64,000 nucleotides of DNA from Ardenticatenales bacterium (GCA_020634575.1 JACKBM010000004.1:124001-188000), one strand, 5' to 3'. Counted from the first letter of the stretch, positions 52,331 to 61,533 are shown. A program made the numbers and translations. Notes: generated from the sequence alone by a model not told the origin.

Positions 52331-53587
52331 ATGAAAATCACGAAAGTTAGAAGTATATTGACCGCTCCGGATGGTATCGCCCTGATCGTTGTCAAGGTGG
52401 AGACGGATCAGCCGGGGCTGTATGGGCTGGGGTGTGCCACCTACACTCAGCGGCCCACGTTGGTGGCCCAGGCTGTTGACGAATACCTGGACCCGCTGCT
52501 GCAAGGGCGGAATCCGGCCAACATCGAAGACATCTGGCACCTGATGTATGTCAACCCATACTGGCGCAACGGGCCGGTCTTGAACAACGCCATCAGCGGT
52601 GTGGACATGGCCCTGTGGGACCTGAAAGGCAAGGTCGCCAACATGCCGGTCTATGACTTGCTGGGCGGCAAATGCCGTGAAGCGGCCATGGTTTACCGCC
52701 ATGCCGACGGCCGCGAGCCGCAGGAGGTGCTGGACAACGTCCTGCGCTACAAGGAACAAGGCCACCTGGCAGTCCGCTGCCAGATGGGCGGCTATGGCGG
52801 CCGCACCGACGAGATCGACGACGACAATGCCCAGCCCGGTCAGGCTTCGCCTCAGGCCACCCACCGCATGAAAATGCTGGAGAAGTTGAACAGCAACTTC
52901 CCAGGGGCTTATTACCGGCCGGATGTCTACGCCCGCTCCGTCGTCGATATGTTCCAGGTCGTCCGCGAAGGCGTCGGCGACGATCTCTTCCTGCTGCATG
53001 ACATCCACGAGCGGCTGGCCCCCATTGACGCCATCCGCCTGGCCAAGGCCGTCGAGCCGTTCCGCCTCTTCTTCCTGGAAGACCCGCTGGCGCCGGAGCA
53101 AATTGAATGGTTCCGCCGCCTGCGCGAGCAATGCGCCACCCCGATCGCCATGGGTGAGCTGCACAACCACCCGCTGGAATGGCGTACGCTCATCGTCGAA
53201 GGGTTGATCGACTTCATCCGCAGCCACATCTCCCAGATCGGCGGCATCACACCGGCGCGCAAGTTGGCGGCGTTCTGCGAAACCTTCGGCGTGCGCACCG
53301 CCTGGCACGGGCCGGGCGACGTCTCCCCGGTCGGCCACGCCGCCAACCTGCACCTCGACCTGGCCTGCCACAACTTCGGCATCCAGGAAGTGATCCATTT
53401 TGGCGAGCGTCTGTACGAAGTGTTCCCCGGCACGCCCGAACTGCGCGGCGGCTATGTCTGGGCCAACGAGAAACCCGGGCTGGGCATCGACATCGACGAA
53501 GAGAAAGCGGCCAAATATCCGATCAGCCTGTCGACCATCCAATGGACCCAGGCCCGCTGGCCTGACGGCACGATCTGGACGCCGTAG
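52331..53587 (+). CDS. ManD/RspA-type mannonate dehydratase (MR/MLE)
   Basis: A 418-residue enolase-superfamily enzyme of the ManD/RspA group. Characteristic blocks are NPYWRNGPVLNNAISGVDMA, LLGGKCREAAMVYRHADG, LLHDIHERLAPIDA with the Asp ligand, FFLEDPLAPEQ with Glu, AMGELHNHPLEW with Glu, and WHGPGDVSPVGHAANLH with the catalytic His. This group dehydrates D-mannonate or gluconate to 2-keto-3-deoxygluconate. A second unrelated mannonate dehydratase (uxuA) lies 2.4 kb upstream, so a different substrate stereoisomer is possible. RBS GGAG lies eight bases upstream. Confidence 0.88.
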   Translation: MKITKVRSILTAPDGIALIVVKVETDQPGLYGLGCATYTQRPTLVAQAVDEYLDPLLQGRNPANIEDIWHLMYVNPYWRNGPVLNNAISGVDMALWDLKGKVANMPVYDLLGGKCREAAMVYRHADGREPQEVLDNVLRYKEQGHLAVRCQMGGYGGRTDEIDDDNAQPGQASPQATHRMKMLEKLNSNFPGAYYRPDVYARSVVDMFQVVREGVGDDLFLLHDIHERLAPIDAIRLAKAVEPFRLFFLEDPLAPEQIEWFRRLREQCATPIAMGELHNHPLEWRTLIVEGLIDFIRSHISQIGGITPARKLAAFCETFGVRTAWHGPGDVSPVGHAANLHLDLACHNFGIQEVIHFGERLYEVFPGTPELRGGYVWANEKPGLGIDIDEEKAAKYPISLSTIQWTQARWPDGTIWTP

Positions 53588-53590
53588 GTG

Positions 53591-53710
53591 GGGCGGCATT
53601 AGAAATGCCGTGCTGATGGCGATGAAGCGCCCTAAAGGGCGCTGCGTTGGCCAGCGTGATTGCCCTTTAGGGCAATTTGCTGCCATCAGCACGGCGTTTC
53701 AACGCCGCCG
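53591..53710. repeat. Nested inverted repeat of about 120 bases
   Basis: Outer arms ggcggcattagaaatgccg and gccatcagcacggcgtttc (53592-53620 and 53682-53709) enclose two inner palindromes, gcgccctaaagggcgc (53627-53642) and the near-mirror ttgccctttagggcaa (53660-53675). It fills the gap between the ManD-like and CehA-like genes. Size and structure fit a MITE-like element. Confidence 0.82.
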
Positions 53711-53742
53711 CGTCACCAATCAACCTGTTTTTCGGAGGCAGC

Positions 53743-56286
53743 ATGAATCCCGTAACTCCGCACGCCCACCCTCTCGATCTGACCGCTTATTACACCATCG
53801 ACCGCGCCGAACTGACCGGCGATTTGCGGCCGCTGGCTGACGGCAGCTACAGCTATGGCGCCCAGATCTGGCGCGGCTTTCCCTTCCTCCTGGGCAGCAC
53901 CGGCTCACCCAACGTGATCCTGCTGGATGAAACGGCTATCCACATCAGCCTCGGCGGCCTCAAGGCCAATTACCTGCTGTTCGCCCACGTGGTCGAGGAT
54001 CGGCTGACCAATTACCAGCCCGGCCTGGCTGATTCCGAGGCGGATGGCAACGAGCTGGGCCATCATGTCTCGGACTACACACTGATCTACGAGGATGGTA
54101 GCCAGGTAACCACACCCATCCAGCGCCGTTTTGCCATCCAGCAAAGCCGGGTCGGCTGGGGGGCCAGCGCCTTCATGGCGCTGCCGGCGTTGGGACCGGA
54201 GATATTTAACACGGTCACCGAGGAGTTTACCGCCGGCCGGCCGGTTAGCCGCGAATACGGCCAGGGTGAGGCCCGCGTGGATGCAGGCCGGGACCGCAGC
54301 CGCGAGCATATCTGGCTCTATGCCCTGCCCAATCCCCAACCGGACAAGCCGCTGCGCGAACTGATTTGCGCCCCGGTCGACGAACGGTCGCTCATCTACG
54401 CCATCAGCCACACTCAGTTAAATGATCATCCGCTGCGCGGCCAGGTCCGGCAAAAGCGGCGGCTGGTTTTACCGGCCGGTACCACCCTCAACCCCATCCA
54501 CGAACTCGACAACATCGCCATCGACCTCGGCGACGTCATCTCCGCCCGCGCCGCCCTCGACTATGACCACGACGCCTGGGCCGGCCCAACGCCCAACGTC
54601 CAGCCCGAGCGGTCCGAGTCGGCCGTGCTCGTCGAATTTGCCGCTCATCCCGCCGCCCGCCTCTATGTCGGCCAGGGTGACAAGCAGCAGGTCTACGAAT
54701 TAGGTCAGCCAGACGGTGGCTTGACGATGGTGGGTACGGCGGACCGGCCGGTCACCATCCGCGTCGTCGAGAAAGGGAGCAACACGCCCGTCCCCGTCCG
54801 CCTCCACATCCACGGTGCGGCCGGCGAATACCTGCCGCCGCGCGGCTACCACCGCCAGGTCAACCCCCACTGGTTTGAGGATAACTACGGCGAGTTCGTC
54901 AACGGCCGCAACAACTATTGCTACATCCCTGGCGAATGCATCGCCGACCTGCCCCTGGGCGACATCTACATCGAAGCCACCCGCGGCTACGAAGTCGCCC
55001 CACTACGAGGGCGCTACACCATCAGCCCGGAAACAGAAGAGTTAACGCTGGAGCTGGATCGCGTCCTGGATTGGCGCGCCCAGGGCTGGGTGACGGCTGA
55101 CACCCACGTCCATTTCCTCACGCCGCAGACAGCCTTGCTGGAAGGCTCGGCTGAAGGGGTCAATGTGGTCAACCTGCTGGCCAGCCAGTGGGGCGAGATG
55201 TTCAGCAACGTCAGTGACTTCGACGGCCGTACCACCCTCGGGGCGAAGGAGTTTGGCGGTGACGGCGAGTTCCTGGTCCGCGTCGGCACGGAAAACCGGA
55301 TGCAGGTGCTGGGCCACATCTCGCTGCTGGGTTACTCCGGCCGGATGATCCACCCGCTCTGCACCGGCGGCCCCTCCGAATCCGCCCTGGGCGACCCGCA
55401 GGAAGTGACGATGGCCGACTGGGCCCAGCGCTGCCTGGACCAAAATGGGCTGGTCATCATGCCCCACGGCCCCAACCCCCAATGTGAGCGCGCCGCCGAC
55501 ATCGTCCTGGGGCTGGTGGACGGCATCGAGATGATGACCTTCAACCCGCATGACTGGCAGATCAACCCGTACGGCATCGCTGACTGGTATCGTTATCTCA
55601 ACCTGGGCTACCAGGTCCCGGTTGTGGGTGGCTCGGACAAAATGGCCGCTTCCATGCTGCTGGGCGGCGTGCGCACCTACGCTCATCTGGGCGACCGGCC
55701 CTTCAGCTACGACAACTGGATGGCGGCGGTGCGGGCCGGCAACACCTTTGTGACGGTGGGGCCGCTGCTGGAGCTGTCGGTAGCGGGGCAGGCGCCGGGG
55801 AGTACGTTACGGTTACCGGCCGGTGGCGGTCACCTCGACATCAACTGGCGCGTCGAATCGGTCCGGCTGCCAATCGAACAGATTGAGGTTATCGTCGGCG
55901 GGCTGGTTGTGGAGCAAATCAATGTTGATGGCGCCTTACGCCATGAAGGCCACACCCAGGTCAATATCACCGGCTCCACCTGGATTGGGCTGCGCGTCCG
56001 CGGCAGCTATCGCGGCATCCCGGACGAAATCGCCGCCCACAGCAGCGCCGTGCAGATCCTGGTGGATGGCCAGGAGCTCTTCGCCCAGGCTGACGCCATC
56101 GCTGTTCTAGAGCAGATCGAAGGGGCCATCGCCTACGTCGATACGCTGGCCACGCGGCCGGCGGCGCAACGCTACAAGCAGCTACGCCTCACCCTGGAGA
56201 GCGCCTACAACCGGCTCCACCAGCGGCTGCACCAGCAAGGCCTCTTCCACCACCATCTGCTGCCCAACAACCACCACGAGTCGTAG
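53743..56286 (+). CDS. CehA/McbA-family metallohydrolase (PHP domain)
   Basis: An 847-residue protein. The N-terminal about 440 residues are beta-rich, with YTISPETEELTLELDRVLDW just before the catalytic part, and may bind sugar or be a carbohydrate-related module. From about 450 a PHP-type metal domain begins with GWVTADTHVHFLTP (His455, His457), followed by VIMPHGPNPQCERA and GGSDKMAASMLLGGVRTY. The family name comes from carbaryl hydrolases, but most members are of unknown use. The ATG at 53743 has GGAGG just upstream. It ends the sugar-acid cluster. Confidence 0.82.
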   Translation: MNPVTPHAHPLDLTAYYTIDRAELTGDLRPLADGSYSYGAQIWRGFPFLLGSTGSPNVILLDETAIHISLGGLKANYLLFAHVVEDRLTNYQPGLADSEADGNELGHHVSDYTLIYEDGSQVTTPIQRRFAIQQSRVGWGASAFMALPALGPEIFNTVTEEFTAGRPVSREYGQGEARVDAGRDRSREHIWLYALPNPQPDKPLRELICAPVDERSLIYAISHTQLNDHPLRGQVRQKRRLVLPAGTTLNPIHELDNIAIDLGDVISARAALDYDHDAWAGPTPNVQPERSESAVLVEFAAHPAARLYVGQGDKQQVYELGQPDGGLTMVGTADRPVTIRVVEKGSNTPVPVRLHIHGAAGEYLPPRGYHRQVNPHWFEDNYGEFVNGRNNYCYIPGECIADLPLGDIYIEATRGYEVAPLRGRYTISPETEELTLELDRVLDWRAQGWVTADTHVHFLTPQTALLEGSAEGVNVVNLLASQWGEMFSNVSDFDGRTTLGAKEFGGDGEFLVRVGTENRMQVLGHISLLGYSGRMIHPLCTGGPSESALGDPQEVTMADWAQRCLDQNGLVIMPHGPNPQCERAADIVLGLVDGIEMMTFNPHDWQINPYGIADWYRYLNLGYQVPVVGGSDKMAASMLLGGVRTYAHLGDRPFSYDNWMAAVRAGNTFVTVGPLLELSVAGQAPGSTLRLPAGGGHLDINWRVESVRLPIEQIEVIVGGLVVEQINVDGALRHEGHTQVNITGSTWIGLRVRGSYRGIPDEIAAHSSAVQILVDGQELFAQADAIAVLEQIEGAIAYVDTLATRPAAQRYKQLRLTLESAYNRLHQRLHQQGLFHHHLLPNNHHES

Positions 56287-56300
56287 GGAGGCGGACCCGA

Positions 56301-57416
56301 TCATTCCAGCTCAGGCATTGAGAAGCTGAGCGGATGCTCGGCCGGGACACTGAAAGAGCTGGACAAAAACTGCGCCAGATACGCGTCGGCGAAGTTGATG
56401 TTCAGCTCTACCCACATCGGCAGATGATCAGAAACCTGGAAGGTGCGCCAGACATCTTCGTAATAGGACAGGTTGGCCTGACTAAAGGCGGGCTTTCCGT
56501 CCGGGCCTACTGCCAACTCGGCTCGTTTGCCCATCCGTTCAGCATAGTAGGCAAAATCATCTCGCTTGAAAAGCGTATCGTACAGATTAAAAACGCCGGC
56601 CCGGCCATTAAACTGCAACTGTCCCTCACGCGGCTTAAACGCAATCTGATCGTAATGTTTATTCTGCTGGATGTTAGAGGGCAGCCGCGACAGCGCCTCC
56701 GCCACGGTGAAACCGCGCCGCTGCAGGGCCGCCATCGTCTGATGCTCCGGGCTGACGATGTTGAAATCGCCCAGCACAATATAGTTGGCCGCCTCGTCGT
56801 CCGCCCGGCGCGAGAGCATTTCGACAAGGGCCTCGATCTCAGCGATGCGCCGGGCCAGCCGGTCGCCGCTATCCGCGCCATAATAAATATGGACGGTGCA
56901 GATCATGAAGCGCAACCAGCCTGACTGAAAAGCGACCAGAAACGGCGTCCGGGCAAACTGCCGGTTCCCCCCGACCAGGCGGCTATCCGGCAAGACGATC
57001 TCGCCGGCGATCTTCTCAAAATGCACCTTCCGCTTGTCATACACATAGGCCATGCGCTCATTGTTGCCGGAAACGCCGGCCGTCTGGTCCGTGGCGATGT
57101 AATCCCACTGCGGCCCCAGGATGCGCATGATCTTCTGCAACGCCGTCAGATCCTCATTCACCTCCTGCAGGGCGATCAGGTCAAAACCGGAGATAATCTC
57201 GGCGATGTAGAACAGGGACTCCTTAAGGCGAGGGCCATGGCCAAATTTGTTGGAATCAAAATCACGCAGATTCCACGTCGCCAGCAGCAAGGTATCATTG
57301 ACGGAGCGCTCCGGGATCTCGGCGCGCATCTGCCGGCGCAGCCGCAGGAGCCGCTCAGCCGTATGGGCAGCCTCATCAGCGGTGAAGTTCCAGCGCAGAG
57401 GGAAATAGTAAGGCAT
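56301..57416 (-). CDS. Endonuclease/exonuclease/phosphatase family protein
   Basis: A 371-residue EEP-domain protein with no signal peptide. Motifs in order are LLLATWNLRDFDSN, LIALQEVNED with the Mg-binding Glu, FMICTVHIYYG, YIVLGDFNIVSPEH and VSDHLPMWVEL with the catalytic His. The ATG at 57416 has GGAGG seven bases upstream, and an earlier in-frame TTG does not. It lacks the membrane domain of the paralogue at 31607. A DNase-like or phosphodiesterase role is likely, but the substrate is not visible. Confidence 0.88.
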   Translation of the reverse strand: MPYYFPLRWNFTADEAAHTAERLLRLRRQMRAEIPERSVNDTLLLATWNLRDFDSNKFGHGPRLKESLFYIAEIISGFDLIALQEVNEDLTALQKIMRILGPQWDYIATDQTAGVSGNNERMAYVYDKRKVHFEKIAGEIVLPDSRLVGGNRQFARTPFLVAFQSGWLRFMICTVHIYYGADSGDRLARRIAEIEALVEMLSRRADDEAANYIVLGDFNIVSPEHQTMAALQRRGFTVAEALSRLPSNIQQNKHYDQIAFKPREGQLQFNGRAGVFNLYDTLFKRDDFAYYAERMGKRAELAVGPDGKPAFSQANLSYYEDVWRTFQVSDHLPMWVELNINFADAYLAQFLSSSFSVPAEHPLSFSMPELE

Positions 57417-57453
57417 CAAGCACCTCCAGAAGCAGCACAATGCGTTGAGAGAT

Positions 57454-57488
57454 CAAAAAAGGCAGGCGCTTGAGCTAAAACGCCTGCC
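57454..57488 (-). terminator. Rho-independent terminator after the nitroreductase gene
   Basis: Read on the minus strand, ggcaggcg and cgcctgcc form an 8-bp stem with a 12-base loop, followed by TTTTTT. It lies 13 bases after the nitroreductase stop and isolates it from the EEP gene. Confidence 0.9.
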
Positions 57489-57500
57489 CACAATACTTAA

Positions 57501-58019
57501 TCAGGCAAAAGGCTCACCGTAGCGGCCTTTATGGACTACCTCGCCAAACGGTTTGCGCCGCTTTTTGCCTTTGCCCAGCTCCTGAACCGGGTAGCCAAAG
57601 GGGATAATTGCCAGGATGGCATATTCTTCGGGAATCCCCAGCACCGCATTGACCTGATCCAGACCGCCATAGCCGAGATAGCCAACCCAGTTGGAACCGA
57701 CGCCTTCGGCCCAGGCGGTGAGCATCATCGACTGGATCGCCCGGCTGCCATCAGAAACCCCAAACATGCTTTCCTTCTCGATAGCCACAACGACGGCCAG
57801 GGCGGCGCCGGCGATGTACGGCCCCCCGCTGGCGATGGCGCCCAACTGCTTGAGCATGTCGCGCTCCTGCACCGCCACAAATTGCCAGGGCTGGCCGTTG
57901 CGGCTGCTGCCCGATAGCCAGGCAGACTCCAGAATGCGCTGAACCAGATCCGCCGGCAGCGGCCTGTCCGCATATTCACGGACAGCTAAAAGCGTTTTAA
58001 TCGTCTCAAAAACATCCAT
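57501..58019 (-). CDS. Nitroreductase family flavoprotein
   Basis: A 172-residue FMN enzyme of the nitroreductase superfamily. The N-terminal RRS-type FMN contact is replaced by VREYADRPLP (residues 14-23). SGSSRNGQPWQFVAV binds FMN, and AIQSMMLTAWAEGVGSNWVG is the dimer and cofactor region. Small size suggests the short NfsB-like or BluB-like subgroup acting as an NAD(P)H oxidoreductase. ATG 58019 has AAGGAGG upstream. It has its own terminator. Confidence 0.9.
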   Translation of the reverse strand: MDVFETIKTLLAVREYADRPLPADLVQRILESAWLSGSSRNGQPWQFVAVQERDMLKQLGAIASGGPYIAGAALAVVVAIEKESMFGVSDGSRAIQSMMLTAWAEGVGSNWVGYLGYGGLDQVNAVLGIPEEYAILAIIPFGYPVQELGKGKKRRKPFGEVVHKGRYGEPFA

Positions 58020-58092
58020 GGTTGACCTCCTTGGAAAAAACAAGGACACAGCAGCGGATATTGTACATCACCAGAAGCTGCCTGGGGTCCAA

Positions 58093-58128
58093 AGAAAAAC
58101 AGCCCGGCCGCTGGGGCCGGGCTGTTCC
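58093..58128 (-). terminator. Rho-independent terminator after the surface protein gene
   Basis: On the minus strand aacagcccggcc and ggccgggctgtt form a 12-bp stem (5-base loop), followed by a T-rich run (TTTTTCTTT, partly shared with the stem end). It ends the transcript of the gene at 58169-59167. Confidence 0.9.
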
Positions 58129-58168
58129 TGTGGAGTCAAAACGTCCGAATGAACGTGGGGTACCAGAT

Positions 58169-59167
58169 TTACCGGCGACGCCATACCTTATCATGCCGGC
58201 TCACAACGACGGAGACAACCGACAGGCCCACCATCAGGCTACCCAACAGGTAGGCAATGGTGCGCTGACCGGCCGGTACCGCCACCGCCGACAATGTAAT
58301 CGCGGTCGGCGACGGGGCGCTTACAGCCGAATCCTGAATCTGCTGCTCCGTCCGGCCGATGTTACGATGGCTCAGAACCACATTGGTGGGCGAAATAGCC
58401 ACCAGGTCCGTCTCACTCGTGCGCGGGGCCGTAAACTGACCATTGCGCGAACCGTTAGAAACATGATACGGCGAGCCGGTCGGGCGATCGACATGGCCCC
58501 ATTCAAATGGCCAGGCAATATGGGCGCCAAAGGCCATCACAGCGTCTGGACCGGTGGCGGTGAAGCAATATTCCAGGGATTGCTGGAAATCGACATCAAG
58601 GTCGCCCGTGCCCGGGTTGGAGTAAACCAGCGAACCTGGCGTAAAGGTGCCGCCCCAGAGGGTCAAGTCGCCCGATACCTGGGCAGTTGGATTGATGAAA
58701 GTGTTACCGCCAATTGTACCGACCCCAGCTAATGCCGGCTCTGCCGGAATTGGCGTTGTATCCGGGACATCGATGCCCAGTGTAAACGGCGTATCGAGCG
58801 TCGGATCGGCCGGGATTGAAGCATCATAGCTGCCCAGATAATCGACCGCCGGCAGCCCGCCCTTGCTATAATCAAAACCAACGGCAAAGCAATATTGATT
58901 GCCTGCCGTCAGGTTGGAAAAGACCTGCCGATTCGGGTAGAAATCACCCAGATAGTAGCTGCCATTGTTGCCGTTAATCTGGCTATTCTTCCAGCCCAGA
59001 TTAGAACCATCAGCGCAGGTGAAATTGCTGCCGTCGCTATCGTTGGCACATTGATGCAGATTGACGTCAGGAGCCTGTCCCTGGGCCAGGCTGCGGGCGG
59101 GCATACCCAGCCCAACCAGAATTAAAGCGAGTCCAAACCAGAAAATGCGAGCGTACTTGTTTCCCAT
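58169..59167 (-). CDS. Secreted or surface-anchored protein of unknown function
   Basis: A 332-residue protein. The signal peptide (ARIFWFGLALILVGLGMPARSLAQ) is followed by a Cys-containing extracellular part (LHQCANDSDGSNFTCADGSN, near 37-56), a repeated-looking beta region (YCFAVGFDYSKGG, YCFTATGPDAVM) and a C-terminal membrane helix (RTIAYLLGSLMVGLSVVSVV) with the basic end VWRRR. Such a C-terminus resembles a sortase-like or PEP-CTERM-like sorting tail in layout, but no LPXTG or PEP motif was seen. No family was recognised. Confidence 0.72.
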   Translation of the reverse strand: MGNKYARIFWFGLALILVGLGMPARSLAQGQAPDVNLHQCANDSDGSNFTCADGSNLGWKNSQINGNNGSYYLGDFYPNRQVFSNLTAGNQYCFAVGFDYSKGGLPAVDYLGSYDASIPADPTLDTPFTLGIDVPDTTPIPAEPALAGVGTIGGNTFINPTAQVSGDLTLWGGTFTPGSLVYSNPGTGDLDVDFQQSLEYCFTATGPDAVMAFGAHIAWPFEWGHVDRPTGSPYHVSNGSRNGQFTAPRTSETDLVAISPTNVVLSHRNIGRTEQQIQDSAVSAPSPTAITLSAVAVPAGQRTIAYLLGSLMVGLSVVSVVVSRHDKVWRRR

Positions 59168-59238
59168 TACCTTACCCCTTCCATGAGTTGGGCTTCCAAT
59201 ACATCCGTAGGCTCAACAGATGGTTGTCTATAAACGAG

Positions 59239-59267
59239 TTGACACAATCAACGCTAATCTATTTATT
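59239..59267 (+). promoter_or_regulatory. Promoter of the ADP-ribosylglycohydrolase gene
   Basis: A perfect TTGACA (59239-59244), a 17-base spacer and TTTATT (59262-59267, four of six). It lies in the AT-rich 182-base gap between divergent genes and gives a leader of about 75 bases. Confidence 0.55.
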
Positions 59268-59330
59268 AGTACTGACATACTAGTGAAAAAGTGTTACGAA
59301 AAATCTTAATTAGTACTAAACTCCTAGTTA
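59265..59330 (+). promoter_or_regulatory. Tandem 22-base operator-like repeats
   Basis: Copy 1 (59265-59286) and copy 2 (59309-59330) share attagtact followed by an N6 segment and ctagt, with starts 44 bases apart. Copy 1 overlaps the -10 box. This looks like tandem repressor sites. Confidence 0.5.
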
Positions 59331-59349
59331 GACAAATGAGGAACGGTTA

Positions 59350-61494
59350 ATGAATCTAGCAAATGAGTATCTGGAACGCGTGTATGCCGGGGTTTTAGGC
59401 AAGCTGATCGGCGTCTATCTGGGCCGCCCATTCGAGGGCTGGAGCTATGAACGCATCATGGCTGAGCTGGGCGAAATCAACTATTACGTTCACGAACGCT
59501 TTGGTGTCCCCCTGATCGTCACGGATGATGACATCAGCGGCACCTTCACCTTCCTGCGGGCCCTACCCGACTACCACCATTCACCTGATCTGACGCCGGC
59601 CCAAATTGGCCAGACCTGGTTGAACTACCTCATCGAGAAGCGCACCATCCTCTGGTGGGGCGGCATCGGCAATTCGACGGAGCACACCGTCTACCTGCGT
59701 CTGAAGCAGGGCATCCCGGCGCCAGCCTCCGGCTCTATGGCCCTGAATGGCAAAGTCGTCGCCGAGCAAATTGGTTCCCAGATTTTCATCGACGGCTGGG
59801 CCATGATCGCGCCGGGCGACCCTGAATTGGCGGCCGACCTGGCCCGCCGCGCCGCCAGCGTCAGCCACGACGGCGAGGCGATCTACGGCGCCCAGCTCCT
59901 GGCCGCCATGGAAGCGCAGGCGTTCGTGGAAAGTGATGTGGACAAATTGCTGGACGTCGGCCTGAGCGTTATCCCGGCCGATTCCATTATCTATCGCATG
60001 GTCAACGAGATCCGCGGCTGGCACGCCGCCGAACCGGATTGGCGCGCCGCCCGCGAGCTGATCGCCGCCCACTACGGCTACGACAAATACGGCGGCAACT
60101 GCCACATGGTCCCCAACCACGGTCTCATCATCCATGGCCTGCTCTACGGCGAGGATGATTTCCAGCGCTCCATGATGATCGTCAACACCTCCGGCTGGGA
60201 TACCGACTGCAACGCCGGCAATCTCGGCTGCCTGCTGGGCATCAAAAATGGGCTGGGGACGCTCTCAACCGGGCCGGACTGGCTTGGCCCCATCGCCGAC
60301 CGGCTCTATCTGCCCACCGCCGACGGCGGCCGCGCCATCTCCGACGCTGTGCGCGAAAGCTACGAGGTCGTCAACATCGCCCGGCGGATGCGGGATTTGC
60401 CGCCACTGGCGCCCAAGAAGGGGGCTCGTTTCCATTTTGAGCTGCCGGGGTCAGTGCAAGGGTTTATGCTGGAAGATAGCATCGCCTGCCGGGGCACGGC
60501 GACGGTGGCCAATGTGGCCGGTCACAGCCAGACGGGCAGCCGCAGCCTGGCCATTCGCTGCCAGCAGCTGGCGACCGGCCGGTACGCCCGCGTCGCTACC
60601 CCCACCTTCATCCCCAACAAAGCGGTCGCTGACTTCTTCTCCGGCGAAGGTTACGCCCTACTCGCCTCGCCCACCCTGTACAACGGCCAGACCATCCGCG
60701 CCGCTGTCCAGGCTGATGCGACCAACCCCGGTCCCCTGACTGCCGCCCTGTTCATCCAGCAATACGGCCCGGATGACGAGTTACTGACCGTTTACGGTCC
60801 CACCGTCACGCTGGCGCCAGGTGAGGAACACAGCTACACCTGGCCCTTGCTGCTGGATAGCCAGGCGCCCATCGCCCAGGTCGGGCTTGAGGTGCGTGGG
60901 GCACCGGCCGGTTCCGGCACCATCTACCTGGATTACCTCACCTGGGACGGCATGGCCGACCTCACCCTCACCCGGCCCGATTACCCCGGCACCATGTGGC
61001 AACGCGCCTGGGTCAATGGGGTCGATGAACATTGGCGCCAGGCACCGGAGGCCTTCCGGCTGATCCAGAATTACGGCTGCGGCCTTTTTATGCACGGCAG
61101 CCGCGACTGGACCGATTACGAAGTCAGCGCCAGCCTGACTCCGCACCTGGCCAAACGAGCCGGCCTGGCCGCCCGCGTCCAGGGGATGCGCCGTTATTAC
61201 GCCCTGCTGCTCGGGCCCGATGGCGCCGCCCAACTCGTCAAAGCGCTCGATGGCGACACCGTGCTGGCCGCGGCTGACATCGGCTGGCGCTGGGGCGGCA
61301 GCTATGACCTGCGGCTGCGCGTCCAGGGCAATCAGATCCAGGGCTGGGTCGATGGGCAGCTCCTCTTCGATCTTGTGGACAACGACGACCCCCTCAGCGG
61401 CGGCGCCATCGCCCTCGTGATCGAGGAAGGCCGCCTGGGCACCAACGAAGTACGAATTAAACCTGCAGAAATAGCCGCGAATGGCGCGAATTAG
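59350..61494 (+). CDS. ADP-ribosylglycohydrolase-family protein with C-terminal lectin-like domain
   Basis: A 714-residue protein. Residues 1-350 form an ADP-ribosylglycohydrolase domain: GKLIGVYLGRPFEGW, the metal site VTDDDISGTF near 56-65, and GWDTDCNAGNLGCLLG near 280-295 as the second metal motif. Residues 360-515 and 520-710 look like beta-sandwich modules (a carbohydrate-binding-like region, then a concanavalin/LamG-like region with LRVQGNQIQGWVDGQLLFDL). Lacking macro or effector domains, and near sugar genes, it may act on a sugar derivative rather than on ADP-ribosylated protein. RBS GAGG lies upstream. The last residues (AANGAN) come from a dispersed repeat. Confidence 0.85.
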   Translation: MNLANEYLERVYAGVLGKLIGVYLGRPFEGWSYERIMAELGEINYYVHERFGVPLIVTDDDISGTFTFLRALPDYHHSPDLTPAQIGQTWLNYLIEKRTILWWGGIGNSTEHTVYLRLKQGIPAPASGSMALNGKVVAEQIGSQIFIDGWAMIAPGDPELAADLARRAASVSHDGEAIYGAQLLAAMEAQAFVESDVDKLLDVGLSVIPADSIIYRMVNEIRGWHAAEPDWRAARELIAAHYGYDKYGGNCHMVPNHGLIIHGLLYGEDDFQRSMMIVNTSGWDTDCNAGNLGCLLGIKNGLGTLSTGPDWLGPIADRLYLPTADGGRAISDAVRESYEVVNIARRMRDLPPLAPKKGARFHFELPGSVQGFMLEDSIACRGTATVANVAGHSQTGSRSLAIRCQQLATGRYARVATPTFIPNKAVADFFSGEGYALLASPTLYNGQTIRAAVQADATNPGPLTAALFIQQYGPDDELLTVYGPTVTLAPGEEHSYTWPLLLDSQAPIAQVGLEVRGAPAGSGTIYLDYLTWDGMADLTLTRPDYPGTMWQRAWVNGVDEHWRQAPEAFRLIQNYGCGLFMHGSRDWTDYEVSASLTPHLAKRAGLAARVQGMRRYYALLLGPDGAAQLVKALDGDTVLAAADIGWRWGGSYDLRLRVQGNQIQGWVDGQLLFDLVDNDDPLSGGAIALVIEEGRLGTNEVRIKPAEIAANGAN

Positions 61495-61533
61495 CGCGAA
61501 GGAAATTAGCGAGAATTGGCGAAATTAGCGGCC
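61474..61533. repeat. CGCGAATT-type repeat (copy 2)
   Basis: Units gccgcgaatggcgcgaatta and gcgaaattagcggcc face each other. The family is the same as 33519-33580 (ggccgcgaat, gcgcgaatt). It begins inside the ADP-ribosylglycohydrolase gene and provides its stop codon. Confidence 0.72.

Noticed and set aside
50914..53692. Very long minus-strand frames (442 and 528 codons) across the MR/MLE genes
   Set aside because: They are antisense to clear enolase-superfamily genes and follow from GC-rich third positions.
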